NCBI RefSeq assembly: GCF_025813715.1
Contig: NZ_CP107532.1
Span: forward strand, 1,984,001-2,048,000
Direction of reading: 5' to 3'
DNA length: 64,000 bases
Origin: Methylobacterium sp. FF17
GTDB lineage: Bacteria; Pseudomonadota; Alphaproteobacteria; Rhizobiales; Beijerinckiaceae
Position 1 is the stretch's first letter; each line of letters starts with the position of its first letter. Positions 9,844 through 17,901 of this stretch are shown here, piece after piece. The position numbers were made by a program, and so were the translations under genes. The notes under the pieces were generated by a model that ran no database searches, was not told where the DNA came from, and saw only the letters and a list, made by a program, of their open reading frames with translations.

Positions 9844-9870
9844 CCCGGTTGCGCTCAGCGCGGAACCGGG
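9844..9870. terminator. Hairpin between convergent mqo and MBL genes
   Basis: CCCGGTT GCGC-TCA-GCGC GG AACCGGG folds into an 11-bp stem with a 2-base bulge. The loop TCA is the complement of the MBL gene's TGA stop. It sits between convergent genes and probably acts as a shared terminator, though no T-run is present. Confidence 0.45.
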
Positions 9871-10847
9871 TTCCAGGGCACCAGCACCTCGCGATACCCG
9901 TCCGCGGTCCGCTCCAGGTGGGCCGCGGCGGGAAAGGGGTAGTGGAAGCCCTGGAGCAGGGTGCGCTCGGCTGCGATCCGGTCGTAGACCCGCCGGCGCG
10001 TGGCCTCCGCCATGGCGGGGTCCTGGTCGTACATCACGTGCCAGCCCGGATGACGCGCGAACAGCACCGGCACGTTGGTGACGTCGGACTGCACGAACAG
10101 GCTCTCGGCTCCCGAGGCGAGCCGGAACGAGGTGTGCCCCGGCGTATGGCCGGGCGTGCCCTCCGCCGTCAGGCCCGGCAGGATTTCCCGCTCCCAGGGA
10201 TAGGGCGTGACCTTGCGGGCGAGGCCGTCGAAGACGCGCCGGACGTTGCGGAATCCATCCTGCATCCGCCCCGCCGGGGCCCGGCTCATGGCGCCGTCAT
10301 CCATCCAGTAGGCCCATTCGGGCTCCGGCACGAAGATCTCGGCATTCGGGAAGGCGGGCTTGCCGTCCGGAGTGAGCAGGCCGTTCACGTGGTCGCCGTG
10401 AAAGTGGGAGATCACCACGGCGTCGATGGCGGCCCGGTCGAAGCCCGCCGCCTTCAGGTTGGTCTGGAACTGCCCCACGGCGCCCCGGCTCGCCTGGAAG
10501 GCCGCTTCGCCGTTGCCGGTGTCGATGACGACGCGCCGCCCGCCGGTCTCGATCACCAAGGGGGTGAAGGGCACGGTGAGGTTCGCCCCATCGCGAAAAT
10601 CCGCCGTGAGCGCCGCCGAGACCGCCGCGCGGTCGGCGTTCAGCACGAAGCGCTCGGGCAGTGACAGGGTGTTGGCCCCGTCCGTCACCGCCGTGACGCG
10701 GATGTCACCGACCCGGTAGCGGTAGAAGCCGGGCGCCTGCGATTCGGCCGGCGCCGCCTCGGCCGGGAATGCCGGCGCGGCGGAGCCGACGAGGGCGGTC
10801 GTCGCCAGCGTCGAGGCCAGGAGGGTCCGTCGCGTCGCCTCGGTCAT
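9855..10847 (-). CDS. Exported MBL-fold metallo-hydrolase
   Basis: Metallo-beta-lactamase-fold hydrolase of 330 residues. Metal ligands appear as SHFHGDHVNG (HxHxDH), the later His in GTPGHTPGH, Asp in VQSDVTN and a final His in GFHYPFP. The N-terminus MTEATRRTLLASTLATTALVG with a following AxA-like site resembles a Tat or Sec signal, so it is likely periplasmic. ATG 10847 has GGAGG 7 bases upstream; the TTG two codons earlier is too close to that site. Similar proteins act on lactones or are uncharacterised, and the substrate is unknown. Confidence 0.85.
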   Translation of the reverse strand: MTEATRRTLLASTLATTALVGSAAPAFPAEAAPAESQAPGFYRYRVGDIRVTAVTDGANTLSLPERFVLNADRAAVSAALTADFRDGANLTVPFTPLVIETGGRRVVIDTGNGEAAFQASRGAVGQFQTNLKAAGFDRAAIDAVVISHFHGDHVNGLLTPDGKPAFPNAEIFVPEPEWAYWMDDGAMSRAPAGRMQDGFRNVRRVFDGLARKVTPYPWEREILPGLTAEGTPGHTPGHTSFRLASGAESLFVQSDVTNVPVLFARHPGWHVMYDQDPAMAEATRRRVYDRIAAERTLLQGFHYPFPAAAHLERTADGYREVLVPWNPVPR

Positions 10848-10908
10848 CCACAAGCCTCCCCGTCAGGCGGTTTCCGTTCCGCGAAATCTGGATCGTTCGT
10901 GCCGGCCG

Positions 10909-11562
10909 TCAACCGGCTGGTATGCCTGGGGCCTCGTCCATCCGCGCCCGGATCGCGCCGATCCAGGCCTCGGTGTCCTGGGCGCCCGACACGGCCCAGC
11001 GCCGGTCCACGAGGAAGACGGGCACACCGCCGATCTGCATCCGGGCTGCCTCTGCTTCCAGTGCGGTGATCCGTGCCCCCAGATCGGCATCCGTGCGCGC
11101 GTGCTCCCAGGTCTCGCCGTCGAGCCCGGACGCCGCCGCCAGGCGCTGGAGCACCGCCGGATCGCCGATATCCGCGCCGGCCTGGAAATAGGCCCGGAAC
11201 AGCCCGTCCACGGCGGCCTCGCCGCGGCCCCGGTCCTGCGCCGCCGCGATCAGCCGGTGGGCGGCGCGGGTGTTGGGAGTGACGCGCATGCGCTCGAACG
11301 CGAAGGTCAGGCCTTCGGCGCGCCCGAGTTCGGTCATCTGCGCATCGAGCGCGGCGCTGCGCGCCAGGCCGAACTTGCGTTCCCGGTAGGTGGCGCGGGC
11401 GATGCCCTCGGGTGGCATGTCCGGGTTCAGCTCGAAGGGCAGCCATTCGAGGGTGGTGGTCGCCCTCAGGCCGAGGGCGTCGAGGGCGCGCTCCAGTCGA
11501 TGCTTGCCGAGGAAGCACCAGGGGCAGATCACGTCCGAGAACACCGCGATCGTCAGGGACAT
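10909..11562 (-). CDS. FrnE-like DsbA-family oxidoreductase
   Basis: Thioredoxin-fold disulfide oxidoreductase of 217 residues, no signal peptide, so cytoplasmic. The active site CPWC occurs at residues 13-16 (SDVICPWCFLGK), followed by the FrnE-type helical insertion (RMRVTPNTRAAHRL) and the cis-Pro region GGVPVFLVDRRWAVSGAQ. The family includes Deinococcus FrnE and 2-hydroxychromene-2-carboxylate isomerase-like proteins. It is followed 56 bases downstream by the MBL gene on the same strand. Confidence 0.88.
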   Translation of the reverse strand: MSLTIAVFSDVICPWCFLGKHRLERALDALGLRATTTLEWLPFELNPDMPPEGIARATYRERKFGLARSAALDAQMTELGRAEGLTFAFERMRVTPNTRAAHRLIAAAQDRGRGEAAVDGLFRAYFQAGADIGDPAVLQRLAAASGLDGETWEHARTDADLGARITALEAEAARMQIGGVPVFLVDRRWAVSGAQDTEAWIGAIRARMDEAPGIPAG

Positions 11563-11596
11563 CCGCGAATCCTGCAGGTTGGGAGGGGTGAGGATG

Positions 11597-12826
11597 TCAC
11601 CGCGACGGTGTCGTCGCCAGCCGCCGGGCGGTGATGAATCCGAGTCCGGCGATGAACACGGCGCAGAGGCTGAGGGCAGTCAGCTGGCCGAGGCCCTGGA
11701 GCGCGCCGCCGAGGATCGCCACGCCGAGCGCCTGTCCGCAGAAGAACGAGAAGGCGTGCAGCGCCACCGCCGAGGCCCGCGCGGTCGGCGCCACCTCGGT
11801 CACCTGCACCTGGAAGGTGTTGTGGAGCATGTAGAACCCGAGCCCCATCGCCACGAGGGCGGCGCAGTCGAGCTGCCAGGTGCCGGCGAGGCCGATGGTG
11901 ACGAGGGCCCCGGCGCAGATGAGGCCGCCGCCGATCAGCATGCGCGACATCCCGAGGAAGCGCAGCAGCAGGCCGACCGAGAACGCGTAGATCAGGCCGC
12001 CGGCCGCGAATCCGGCGAGCGCCAGGCCCGCCTCGCGGGCGCCGCCCTCGCCCCGGGCCTCGATCAGCGGCGCGAGATGGGGAAAGATCCCGAACACCGC
12101 GATCGCCTCGATGAACACGGCCCCGAACAGGATACGGGCGCGCGGATTGGCGACGATGGTGCGGTAGCGCGCCACCGCCGTCCGGAAATCCGGCCGCCGG
12201 GCCGGCGCCGCCGCGCTGCGGTCGAACCCGAGGAGGGCCGCGGCGCAGCCCAGCGCCGCCACCCCCGCCGTGATGGCGAAGACCCCGGCCCAGCCGATCG
12301 CCCCCTCGATCAGGCCGGCGAAGGTCGAGCCGGAGAGCTGCCCGAGGATCACCGCCACGAGGAAGCGGCCGATGGCGACCTGGCGGCGCTCGATCGGGAT
12401 GCGATCGCCCATCAGCGCCAGCGCCAGGGGAACGACGCCGCCGGCGCTGCCCCCCGCCAGCATGCGCAGGGCGAACAGGGTGTCGAGGTCGCTGGTCAGC
12501 GCGCAGGCGGCGAGCGCCAGGGTGAGGATGGCGAGGCAGGCCGCCATGACGCGCTCCTTGCCCAGCGCATCGCCGACGGGGCCGAGGATCGGCTGGATCA
12601 GCGCGTAGGGCAGGGCGAAGGCGGTGGAGAGCAGCGCCACCGTGTGCGGGTCGCTGCGAAGGTCGCGCGCCAGCACCCCGACCAGGGGTTCGATGGAGCG
12701 GCCCGCGAAGGTGCTGGCGAAACCGGCGACCGCGAGGATCGCGATCAGGCGGGTGGTCGAGAACTCGGCGGTCAGGTCCGCTGTCCTTGTTGGATGCTCG
12801 ATCCGCCCGCGAGGGCCGATGGGCAA
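11597..12826 (-). CDS. MFS transporter (drug/arabinose efflux type)
   Basis: Inner-membrane major facilitator of about 409 residues with twelve hydrophobic segments. The first is AILAVAGFASTFAGRSIEPL, and a loop after TM2 (GDALGKERVMAA) corresponds to the MFS motif A region. Similar proteins are annotated as exporters of small molecules; the substrate is unknown. The start is uncertain: TTG 12826 has AGAGGA 4 bases upstream, and a CTG about 17 codons later also has AAGGA at good spacing. It is directly upstream of the FrnE-like gene (34-base gap), so the two may be co-transcribed. Confidence 0.85.
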   Translation of the reverse strand: MPIGPRGRIEHPTRTADLTAEFSTTRLIAILAVAGFASTFAGRSIEPLVGVLARDLRSDPHTVALLSTAFALPYALIQPILGPVGDALGKERVMAACLAILTLALAACALTSDLDTLFALRMLAGGSAGGVVPLALALMGDRIPIERRQVAIGRFLVAVILGQLSGSTFAGLIEGAIGWAGVFAITAGVAALGCAAALLGFDRSAAAPARRPDFRTAVARYRTIVANPRARILFGAVFIEAIAVFGIFPHLAPLIEARGEGGAREAGLALAGFAAGGLIYAFSVGLLLRFLGMSRMLIGGGLICAGALVTIGLAGTWQLDCAALVAMGLGFYMLHNTFQVQVTEVAPTARASAVALHAFSFFCGQALGVAILGGALQGLGQLTALSLCAVFIAGLGFITARRLATTPSR

Positions 12827-12894
12827 AGCTTCCTCTGACCTTCGCCATACGGGGCAAATGCCGGTGCGTCGATGGGCACGCGGCGGCTTCGTCG

Positions 12895-12932
12895 CGCCGG
12901 AGGACCGGGCCGCGCGGCCCGGTCCTCCGGCG
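12895..12932 (-). terminator. 38-nt perfect palindrome downstream of YceI gene
   Basis: The 19-base arm 12895-12913 (CGCCGGAGG... to ...GGCCGC) is exactly complementary to 12914-12932, with no spacer. It begins 4 bases beyond the YceI stop and lies before the MFS start, so it most likely terminates the YceI-b561-YceI transcript. There is no U-tract on either side. Confidence 0.5.
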
Positions 12933-12935
12933 ATG

Positions 12936-13520
12936 TTACGGCGTCGACGCCGCCTCGGTCGCGGTCAGGTCCACGTCGACCCCGACCTCCAGGGCCACCC
13001 ACTGGCCCGACGCCCAGGGGCCCTGGCCGATCCCGAACTGCGTGCGGACGAGGTCGAGACGGCCGATGGCGCGGGCCTTGGGGCCGTCCCGCGTCAGGCG
13101 GAACGGCAGCACCGCGTCGCGGCGGATGCCCCGGATGGTCAGGGTGCCGACGGCCTCGTAGGCGTCGCCGCCCCGGGCCGCGAAGCGGGTCGCCTCGAAC
13201 CGGGCCTGCGGGTTGGCCTTCGTGTCGAACCACTCCGCCTGGGGCAGGGCCGCGTCGCGCTGGGCGTCGCCGGTCACGGCGCTGGTCAGGTCGATCTCGA
13301 CCCGGGCCCGCCCGGTCTCGGGAGCGGCGGGATCGAAGTCGATCTGCGCGGTGAACCGGGAGAAGCGCCCCTGGAACGGCGTCCCGACCTGGATGCCCGA
13401 GAAACCGATCCGGCTCGCGGCCGCGTCGACGGTCCAGCCGGCGGCACGGGCGCTCGCGGGCGAAACCAGCAGGCTTGCGGCCAGCAGGGATGCGGCTGGG
13501 ATGAGGCGGGCGGCGTTCAT
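12936..13520 (-). CDS. YceI family periplasmic protein (first copy)
   Basis: Lipocalin-like beta-barrel that binds a polyisoprenoid in characterised members, 194 residues, exported. The signal peptide MNAARLIPAASLLAASLLV ends near ASARAAG. The mature domain shows the YceI pattern WTVDAAASRIGFSG, QIDFDPAAPETGRARVEIDL, EWFDTKANPQARFEATRF and GTLTIRGIRRDAVLPFRL. ATG overlaps the TGA of cytochrome b561 (ATGA), so the two are translationally coupled. A second YceI gene lies upstream of b561 in the same operon. Confidence 0.92.
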   Translation of the reverse strand: MNAARLIPAASLLAASLLVSPASARAAGWTVDAAASRIGFSGIQVGTPFQGRFSRFTAQIDFDPAAPETGRARVEIDLTSAVTGDAQRDAALPQAEWFDTKANPQARFEATRFAARGGDAYEAVGTLTIRGIRRDAVLPFRLTRDGPKARAIGRLDLVRTQFGIGQGPWASGQWVALEVGVDVDLTATEAASTP

Positions 13521-14125
13521 GGTTCGAGTCCACCGCCGAGGGACGTGCGGGACAGGCGGGGCAGCATCCGCCGGAGGGTGTCGTCCCGCAGGGTGAGATG
13601 ATGCCGCAGCGCCGCGCCCACATGCAGGGCCAGGAGCGCGATCAGGAACCAGGCGCCCCAGGCGTGGATACGCTTCAGCACCGCCTCCACCGCGGCTTTG
13701 TCCGCGAGGTCGGGCAGCACGGGCAGGTGCGGCCACGGCACGATGCCGTAGAGCACGGTCGGCAGGTTGAACGGCGAGGCGGAGACCACGGCCCAGCCGA
13801 CCAGGGGCAGGCCGAGGAGGAGACCGTAGAGCAGGGCGTGGGCGGCGTGCGCGCCCGCCCGCTCGTGGCGCGGGAGGGTCGGGGGCAGGGGCGGCGGCCG
13901 GTGGGTCAGCCGCCAGCCGAGACGCAGGAGCGACAACCCCAGGACGGTGATCCCGAGGGACTTGTGCCATTGATAGAGGGCGAACCGGCGCATCGGCGCC
14001 AGGTCCCCGTGGGTCATGACGAGCCCGATGCCGATGAGGCCCAGCACCGCCAGGGCGCTCAGCCAGTGCAGGGCGATGGCCACCCGCGTGTAGCGGTGCG
14101 GGTTGGCCCGAACGGTCCCGGTCAT
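13517..14125 (-). CDS. Cytochrome b561 family protein
   Basis: Inner-membrane di-haem b561 of about 202 residues with four hydrophobic helices. Likely haem-ligand histidines are in IALHWLSALAVLGLIGIG, LYQWHKSLGITVLG, GAHAAHALLYGLLL and IHAWGAWFLIALLALHVGAALRHH. It probably moves electrons between quinol and a periplasmic partner. Flanking YceI genes on both sides of b561 are a common arrangement, and YceI is suspected to carry a quinone-like ligand. ATG 14125 was chosen; GTG 14134 in frame is an alternative and neither has a strong ribosome-binding site. Confidence 0.9.
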   Translation of the reverse strand: MTGTVRANPHRYTRVAIALHWLSALAVLGLIGIGLVMTHGDLAPMRRFALYQWHKSLGITVLGLSLLRLGWRLTHRPPPLPPTLPRHERAGAHAAHALLYGLLLGLPLVGWAVVSASPFNLPTVLYGIVPWPHLPVLPDLADKAAVEAVLKRIHAWGAWFLIALLALHVGAALRHHLTLRDDTLRRMLPRLSRTSLGGGLEP

Positions 14126-14153
14126 GACGCTCACCGTGGTGCGGAAGGCGCGC

Positions 14154-14765
14154 TCAGTCCTGGCGCTCGAAGGCGCCCGCGATGGTGAGGTGCAGGTCGT
14201 CGCCGATCAGGGGCACGTAGGTCTTCACGCCGAACTCGGAGCGCTTGACCGTGCCGGTGGCCTCGAAGCCGACCGTGACCTTCTTGTTGAGCGGGTTCAC
14301 GCCGGCTCCGATCAGCGTGACGTTCAGGGTCACGGGCTTCGTCACGCCGTGGAGCGTCAGGTCGCCGGTCACCTTGGCCTTGTCCTTGCCCTCGGGTGCC
14401 ACCTTGGTGGAGACGAAGGTCATCTGCGGGAACTTCGCGGCATCGAGCCACTGGGCGCTCTTCAGCTCGTCGGTGAGCTTGGCGCTGGTGGTCGTCACCG
14501 AGGCGACGGGGACGCTGACCTTGAGGCTGCTGGCGCCCGGGTTCTTCGGCTGGAGTTCGAGGGTGCCCGACACCTCCGAGAACCCGCCCGAATAGTTCGA
14601 GAAGCCCATATGCGAGACGCTGAAGCCGACCTGGGTGTGGCCGGCATCGACGAGGTAGGTCCCGGCCTGGATCTGGGCGGGGTCGCGGGTCGGCGGCGTC
14701 TGGGCCAGGGCCGGCGCGGCGAGGGCGAGGGTCAGGGCGACGAGGGACGAGGAGAGACGGATCAC
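14154..14765 (-). CDS. YceI family periplasmic protein (second copy)
   Basis: Second YceI lipocalin-like protein, 203 residues, first gene of the YceI-b561-YceI operon. The start is GTG 14765, supported by GGAG 6 bases upstream and the signal peptide VIRLSSSLVALTLALAAPALAQ that follows. Family blocks: AGTYLVDAGHTQVGFSVSHMG, FSEVSGTLELQPKNPG, SAQWLDAAKFPQMTFVST, GDLTLHGVTKPVTLNV. It diverges from the classical YceI signature less than the other copy in this operon. Divergent from a LysR regulator with a 96-base gap. Confidence 0.92.
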   Translation of the reverse strand: MIRLSSSLVALTLALAAPALAQTPPTRDPAQIQAGTYLVDAGHTQVGFSVSHMGFSNYSGGFSEVSGTLELQPKNPGASSLKVSVPVASVTTTSAKLTDELKSAQWLDAAKFPQMTFVSTKVAPEGKDKAKVTGDLTLHGVTKPVTLNVTLIGAGVNPLNKKVTVGFEATGTVKRSEFGVKTYVPLIGDDLHLTIAGAFERQD

Positions 14766-14861
14766 GTTCGACTCCGGGGAGGGGGCGCCGGGCGGCGCCG
14801 CTTCGGTGGAGCGCAGATAGGCCGCTTCCCCGGGGTGCGATAGCGCGTTAATCGGGGACGC

Positions 14862-15896
14862 ATGGTTGCGAGTTCGGAAACCTTCGCCGGAAACCTCGAC
14901 GACGTGCGGGCCTTCTGCGCGGTGGTGGAGCTCGGCAGCATCACCCAGGCGGCGGCCTTCCTGCGCGAGACCAAGGGCAGCGTGAGCCGGCGCGTCGCCC
15001 GCCTCGAAGCGGTGCTGAGGGTCACGCTGCTCGCGCGCACGCCGCGCGCGGTCTCGCCCACCGCCGAAGGGCTCGCGTTCCAGGCTGCGGCCCTGGAGAG
15101 CCTCGCCCTCCTCGACGAGGCCCTGCAGACGGCGCGCGGCGCCCGCACCGTGCCGCGCGGGCACCTGCGGGTGACGGCCTCGATCGACTTCGGGGTCGAG
15201 GTTCTGCCCGACCTCGTGGCGAGCTTCCGGGCTCGCCACCCGGAGATCACCATCGAACTCCTCATCACCGACAGCCGGCTCGATCTCGCCGCGAGCCGGG
15301 TGGACCTCGCCCTGCGCCTCGGCGGCGAGCATGCCGACAGCGGCTACACCGCGCCGGTCCTCGCCGACCTGACGATCGGGCTCTACGCGGCGCCGGCCTA
15401 CCTCGCCCGCCGCCCGGGCCCCGTCGACCTCGCGGGTCTCGCGGCGCACGATGGGGTCTTCGCCCGCGAACGGCTCGGCGCAGGCCAGATCCTGGTCTCG
15501 AATGCGGCGGGGCGCGAGGAGCGGATCTCCCTGCGGCCTGCGGTGCGGGCCACCGATTTCGCGACGGTGCTGCGCCTGACGCTCGCCGGGGCCGGCATCG
15601 GCCATATCCCGAGCCTCGTCGCCGCGAAATCCCTCGCCGGGGGCGACCTCGTGCGCATCCTGCCCGACTGGGCGAGCCGGGGCGGGACGTTGCGGGCCGT
15701 GACCCTGGCGGGCCGCGAGCTTCCCGCGCGGGTGCGCCTGTTCCGTGAGCATGTCCGGGCCGAACTCGGGCGGCGGGGGCCCCGTGTGGACAATTCGCTG
15801 TCCGGGCCACGTGCGGGCGCGACATATGACGGGAATCCCGCAGATCCTGATACATGGGGGCGTGAGGGCCCGCGCGGCAATTCCGGCGCAGGATGA
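14862..15896 (+). CDS. LysR-family transcriptional regulator, divergent from YceI operon
   Basis: LTTR of 344 residues. The winged HTH is near residues 12-70 (LDDVRAFCAVVELGSITQAA, then FLRETKGSVSRRVARLEAVL), followed by the periplasmic-binding-like effector domain (PRGHLRVTASIDFGVEVLPDL to about residue 300). The last 40 residues (RVDNSLSGPRAGATYDGNP onward) are unlike the family and may be unstructured read-through. LTTRs usually control the divergent gene, which here is the YceI-b561-YceI operon. Confidence 0.9.
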   Translation: MVASSETFAGNLDDVRAFCAVVELGSITQAAAFLRETKGSVSRRVARLEAVLRVTLLARTPRAVSPTAEGLAFQAAALESLALLDEALQTARGARTVPRGHLRVTASIDFGVEVLPDLVASFRARHPEITIELLITDSRLDLAASRVDLALRLGGEHADSGYTAPVLADLTIGLYAAPAYLARRPGPVDLAGLAAHDGVFARERLGAGQILVSNAAGREERISLRPAVRATDFATVLRLTLAGAGIGHIPSLVAAKSLAGGDLVRILPDWASRGGTLRAVTLAGRELPARVRLFREHVRAELGRRGPRVDNSLSGPRAGATYDGNPADPDTWGREGPRGNSGAG

Positions 15897-15926
15897 CCGG
15901 CACGAACGGCTCGGCAGGGTCTCGGC

Positions 15927-16970
15927 ATGGGGCAGGACGAGGAAGAGGGTCAGGACTGGCGCTCGGTCAGCACCCGTGCGCTGAGCCCGAGGGAACTCGA
16001 GGAGGCCCTGGAGCGGGCACGGGAGCCGGGCCGGGGGCGCCGGGCAGCGGACCCCAGCGACATCCCGGGCGCCGGGTGGCGGGACATCCTGTGGCGCGTG
16101 TTCTGGGCGCTGCCGCAGGACCGGGTCCTGACCACGGCCGGCGGCGTCGCCTTCTTCGCCCTGCTCGCGGTGTTTCCCGGCCTCGTCGCCGTGGTCTCGA
16201 TCTACGGCCTGTTCTCGGATCCCAACGTCATCGGCCAGCATGTCGGCCTGCTCACGAACATCCTGCCCCCTGGGGCCCTCGACCTGTTCTCCGACCAGCT
16301 CCTGCGGATCGCGCAGCGCAGTACGGGCTCGCTCAGCACCACCTCTGGCATCAGCCTGCTGATCGCCCTGTGGAGCGCGAATTCGGGAGTCAGCGCCCTC
16401 TTCGATGCGCTCAACGTGATCTACAAGGAGCGTGAGAAGCGCACCCTGGTGCGGTTCTATGCCACCACCTTCCTGTTCACGATCACCAGCGTGGCGTTCT
16501 TCCTGCTCTCCACCGGCCTGGTGGTGTTGCTGCCGACGATCCTGAACCGGCTCGGCTTCGTCACCGGCACGGACACGATCCTGCAGATCGCCCGCTGGCC
16601 GGTCCTGCTCGTCGTGGTCACCCTCAGCCTCTCGCTGATCTACCGCTACGGCCCGAGCCGGAACCGGGCGAAGTGGCGCTGGGTGACCTGGGGCGGCGCC
16701 CTGGCGGCCCTGCTCTGGGTCTGCGCCTCGGGCGTCTTCTCCTGGTACGTGGCGAGCTTCGACAGCTACAACCGCATCTACGGATCGCTCGGCGCCGGAA
16801 TCGGCTTCATGACCTGGATGTGGCTCTCCATCGTGATCGTGCTCGTGGGGGCCGAGGTCAATTCGGAGATGGAGCGCCAGACGGGGCGCGACAGCACGGA
16901 GGGACACCCGAAGCCCCTCGGTGTCCGGCAGGCCTTCGCGGCGGACAGCGTCGGCCCGAGCCAGGACTGA
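15927..16970 (+). CDS. YihY/BrkB family inner-membrane protein
   Basis: Inner-membrane protein of 347 residues with about six hydrophobic helices and a cytoplasmic N-terminal 70 residues. Characteristic blocks: GGVAFFALLAVFPGLVAVVS, STTSGISLLIALWSANSGVS, ALFDALNVIYKEREKRTLVR, and GASLYRYGP-like IYRYGPSRNRAKWRWV. The family was once labelled ribonuclease BN in error and its function remains unclear; roles as a transporter or in envelope integrity have been suggested. The ATG lies 30 bases after the LysR stop. Confidence 0.9.
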   Translation: MGQDEEEGQDWRSVSTRALSPRELEEALERAREPGRGRRAADPSDIPGAGWRDILWRVFWALPQDRVLTTAGGVAFFALLAVFPGLVAVVSIYGLFSDPNVIGQHVGLLTNILPPGALDLFSDQLLRIAQRSTGSLSTTSGISLLIALWSANSGVSALFDALNVIYKEREKRTLVRFYATTFLFTITSVAFFLLSTGLVVLLPTILNRLGFVTGTDTILQIARWPVLLVVVTLSLSLIYRYGPSRNRAKWRWVTWGGALAALLWVCASGVFSWYVASFDSYNRIYGSLGAGIGFMTWMWLSIVIVLVGAEVNSEMERQTGRDSTEGHPKPLGVRQAFAADSVGPSQD

Positions 16971-17041
16971 GGACGGGCCGCCCGGGGAACAGCGCCGAGG
17001 CGGGGCCCGTTCTCGCAAGGCACCGCACCCGGGAGTGGCAG

Positions 17042-17275
17042 ATGGCCGGCGAGAAGCCCCACGGCGACAAGACGCACGCGCAGCAGATGCGGATCATCGA
17101 GCACAAGGACGGACCGAACGTGCCGGCCGGCGGCGGCGACCGGATCCGGAACAGCCCGCCGCGCGAACCCCGCAGCACCTCCCAGCAGGAGAACCGGGAC
17201 CACAACACCCACAACAATTCCGGGCAGGATGGGCACAAGCCTCAGCGGCATACACCGGCCGAGGAGAAGCACTGA
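17042..17275 (+). CDS. Small hydrophilic, probably disordered protein
   Basis: A 77-residue protein rich in His, Asn, Gln, Lys and Glu (for example DHNTHNNSGQDGHKPQRH) with no hydrophobic segment. The composition suggests an intrinsically disordered protein. ATG 17042 has GGGAG 6 bases upstream. It lies between the BrkB-type gene and the sigma 1.1-like gene on the same strand. No family recognised. Confidence 0.6.
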   Translation: MAGEKPHGDKTHAQQMRIIEHKDGPNVPAGGGDRIRNSPPREPRSTSQQENRDHNTHNNSGQDGHKPQRHTPAEEKH

Positions 17276-17290
17276 CGGCCGGGCGCTCCG

Positions 17291-17740
17291 ATGAGCGCCG
17301 CGCCGGCCCCGACCCGTCAGGACATCGATCGGCTGATCGCCCTCGGGCGGCGCAAGGGCGCGCTGACGCCGGCCGACCTGCATGCCACCCTGCCGATCCG
17401 CGCCATGAGCGCCGAGGACATCGCCCAGGTCGTGCTGGAGGTGGAGGAGGCGGGCGTGCCGGTCGACCTCGAGGAGCTACTCGGCGGGCTCGCGCATCCG
17501 GGGGGCGTCGCGCCGCTGCCGATCGCCCCGGCGCCCGATCTTCCTGTCAGCGGCGGGCCCCCGGAGCCGAAAGGCGCCCCGTCGGACGCGGACCGAGGCG
17601 CCACCGCGACCCACGCAGCCGAACCCCCGCCCGAGGCGCTTCGCCCCTGGGATCGCCGCCGGGTGAGCCTGTCCGTCCTCGTCGCGGGCATCGCCGTCCT
17701 GCTGGTCTGCCTGGCGCTCCTGCTCGTCCTCGGCCGCTGA
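17291..17740 (+). CDS. Membrane-anchored protein with sigma-70 region 1.1-like domain
   Basis: 149 residues. Residues 8-60 (DIDRLIALGRRKGALTPADL, then a LPxxxx turn, then EDIAQVVLEVEEAGVPV) match the pattern of sigma-70 region 1.1 as found at the N-terminus of RpoD (helix, Lys-Gly-x-Leu-Thr, helix, Leu-Pro, helix ending in Gly-x-x-Val). No sigma regions 1.2-4 follow. Instead there is a Pro/Gly-rich linker (65-115) and one C-terminal membrane helix (about 124-146, LSVLVAGIAVLLVCLALLLV). The domain would face the cytoplasm if tail-anchored. Function unknown; no signal for DNA binding. Confidence 0.7.
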   Translation: MSAAPAPTRQDIDRLIALGRRKGALTPADLHATLPIRAMSAEDIAQVVLEVEEAGVPVDLEELLGGLAHPGGVAPLPIAPAPDLPVSGGPPEPKGAPSDADRGATATHAAEPPPEALRPWDRRRVSLSVLVAGIAVLLVCLALLLVLGR

Positions 17741-17901
17741 CCCGGCGCCTCCGCACAGCCACGTCCTCGGAGGTGCGCAGGGTCGAACCATCGCCGCACC
17801 CCCCGCGTTGGCGGTGGGTGCCCTTGCGGTCTCGCGCCCCGACGCCGGCGGCTGCCGGGGCCGAGGCTCAGCGGGCGCCAACGCCAGAAAGCCGGATCCG
17901 C

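Noticed and set aside
11390..12838. Plus-strand frame of 482 codons opposite the MFS gene
   Set aside because: Low-complexity Arg/Glu/Gly/Ala sequence with no domain; mirror of the transporter.
14154..17018. 954-codon minus-strand frame running from YceI into the BrkB region
   Set aside because: Only the last about 200 residues are YceI-like with a signal peptide; the upstream part is antisense to LysR and BrkB genes.
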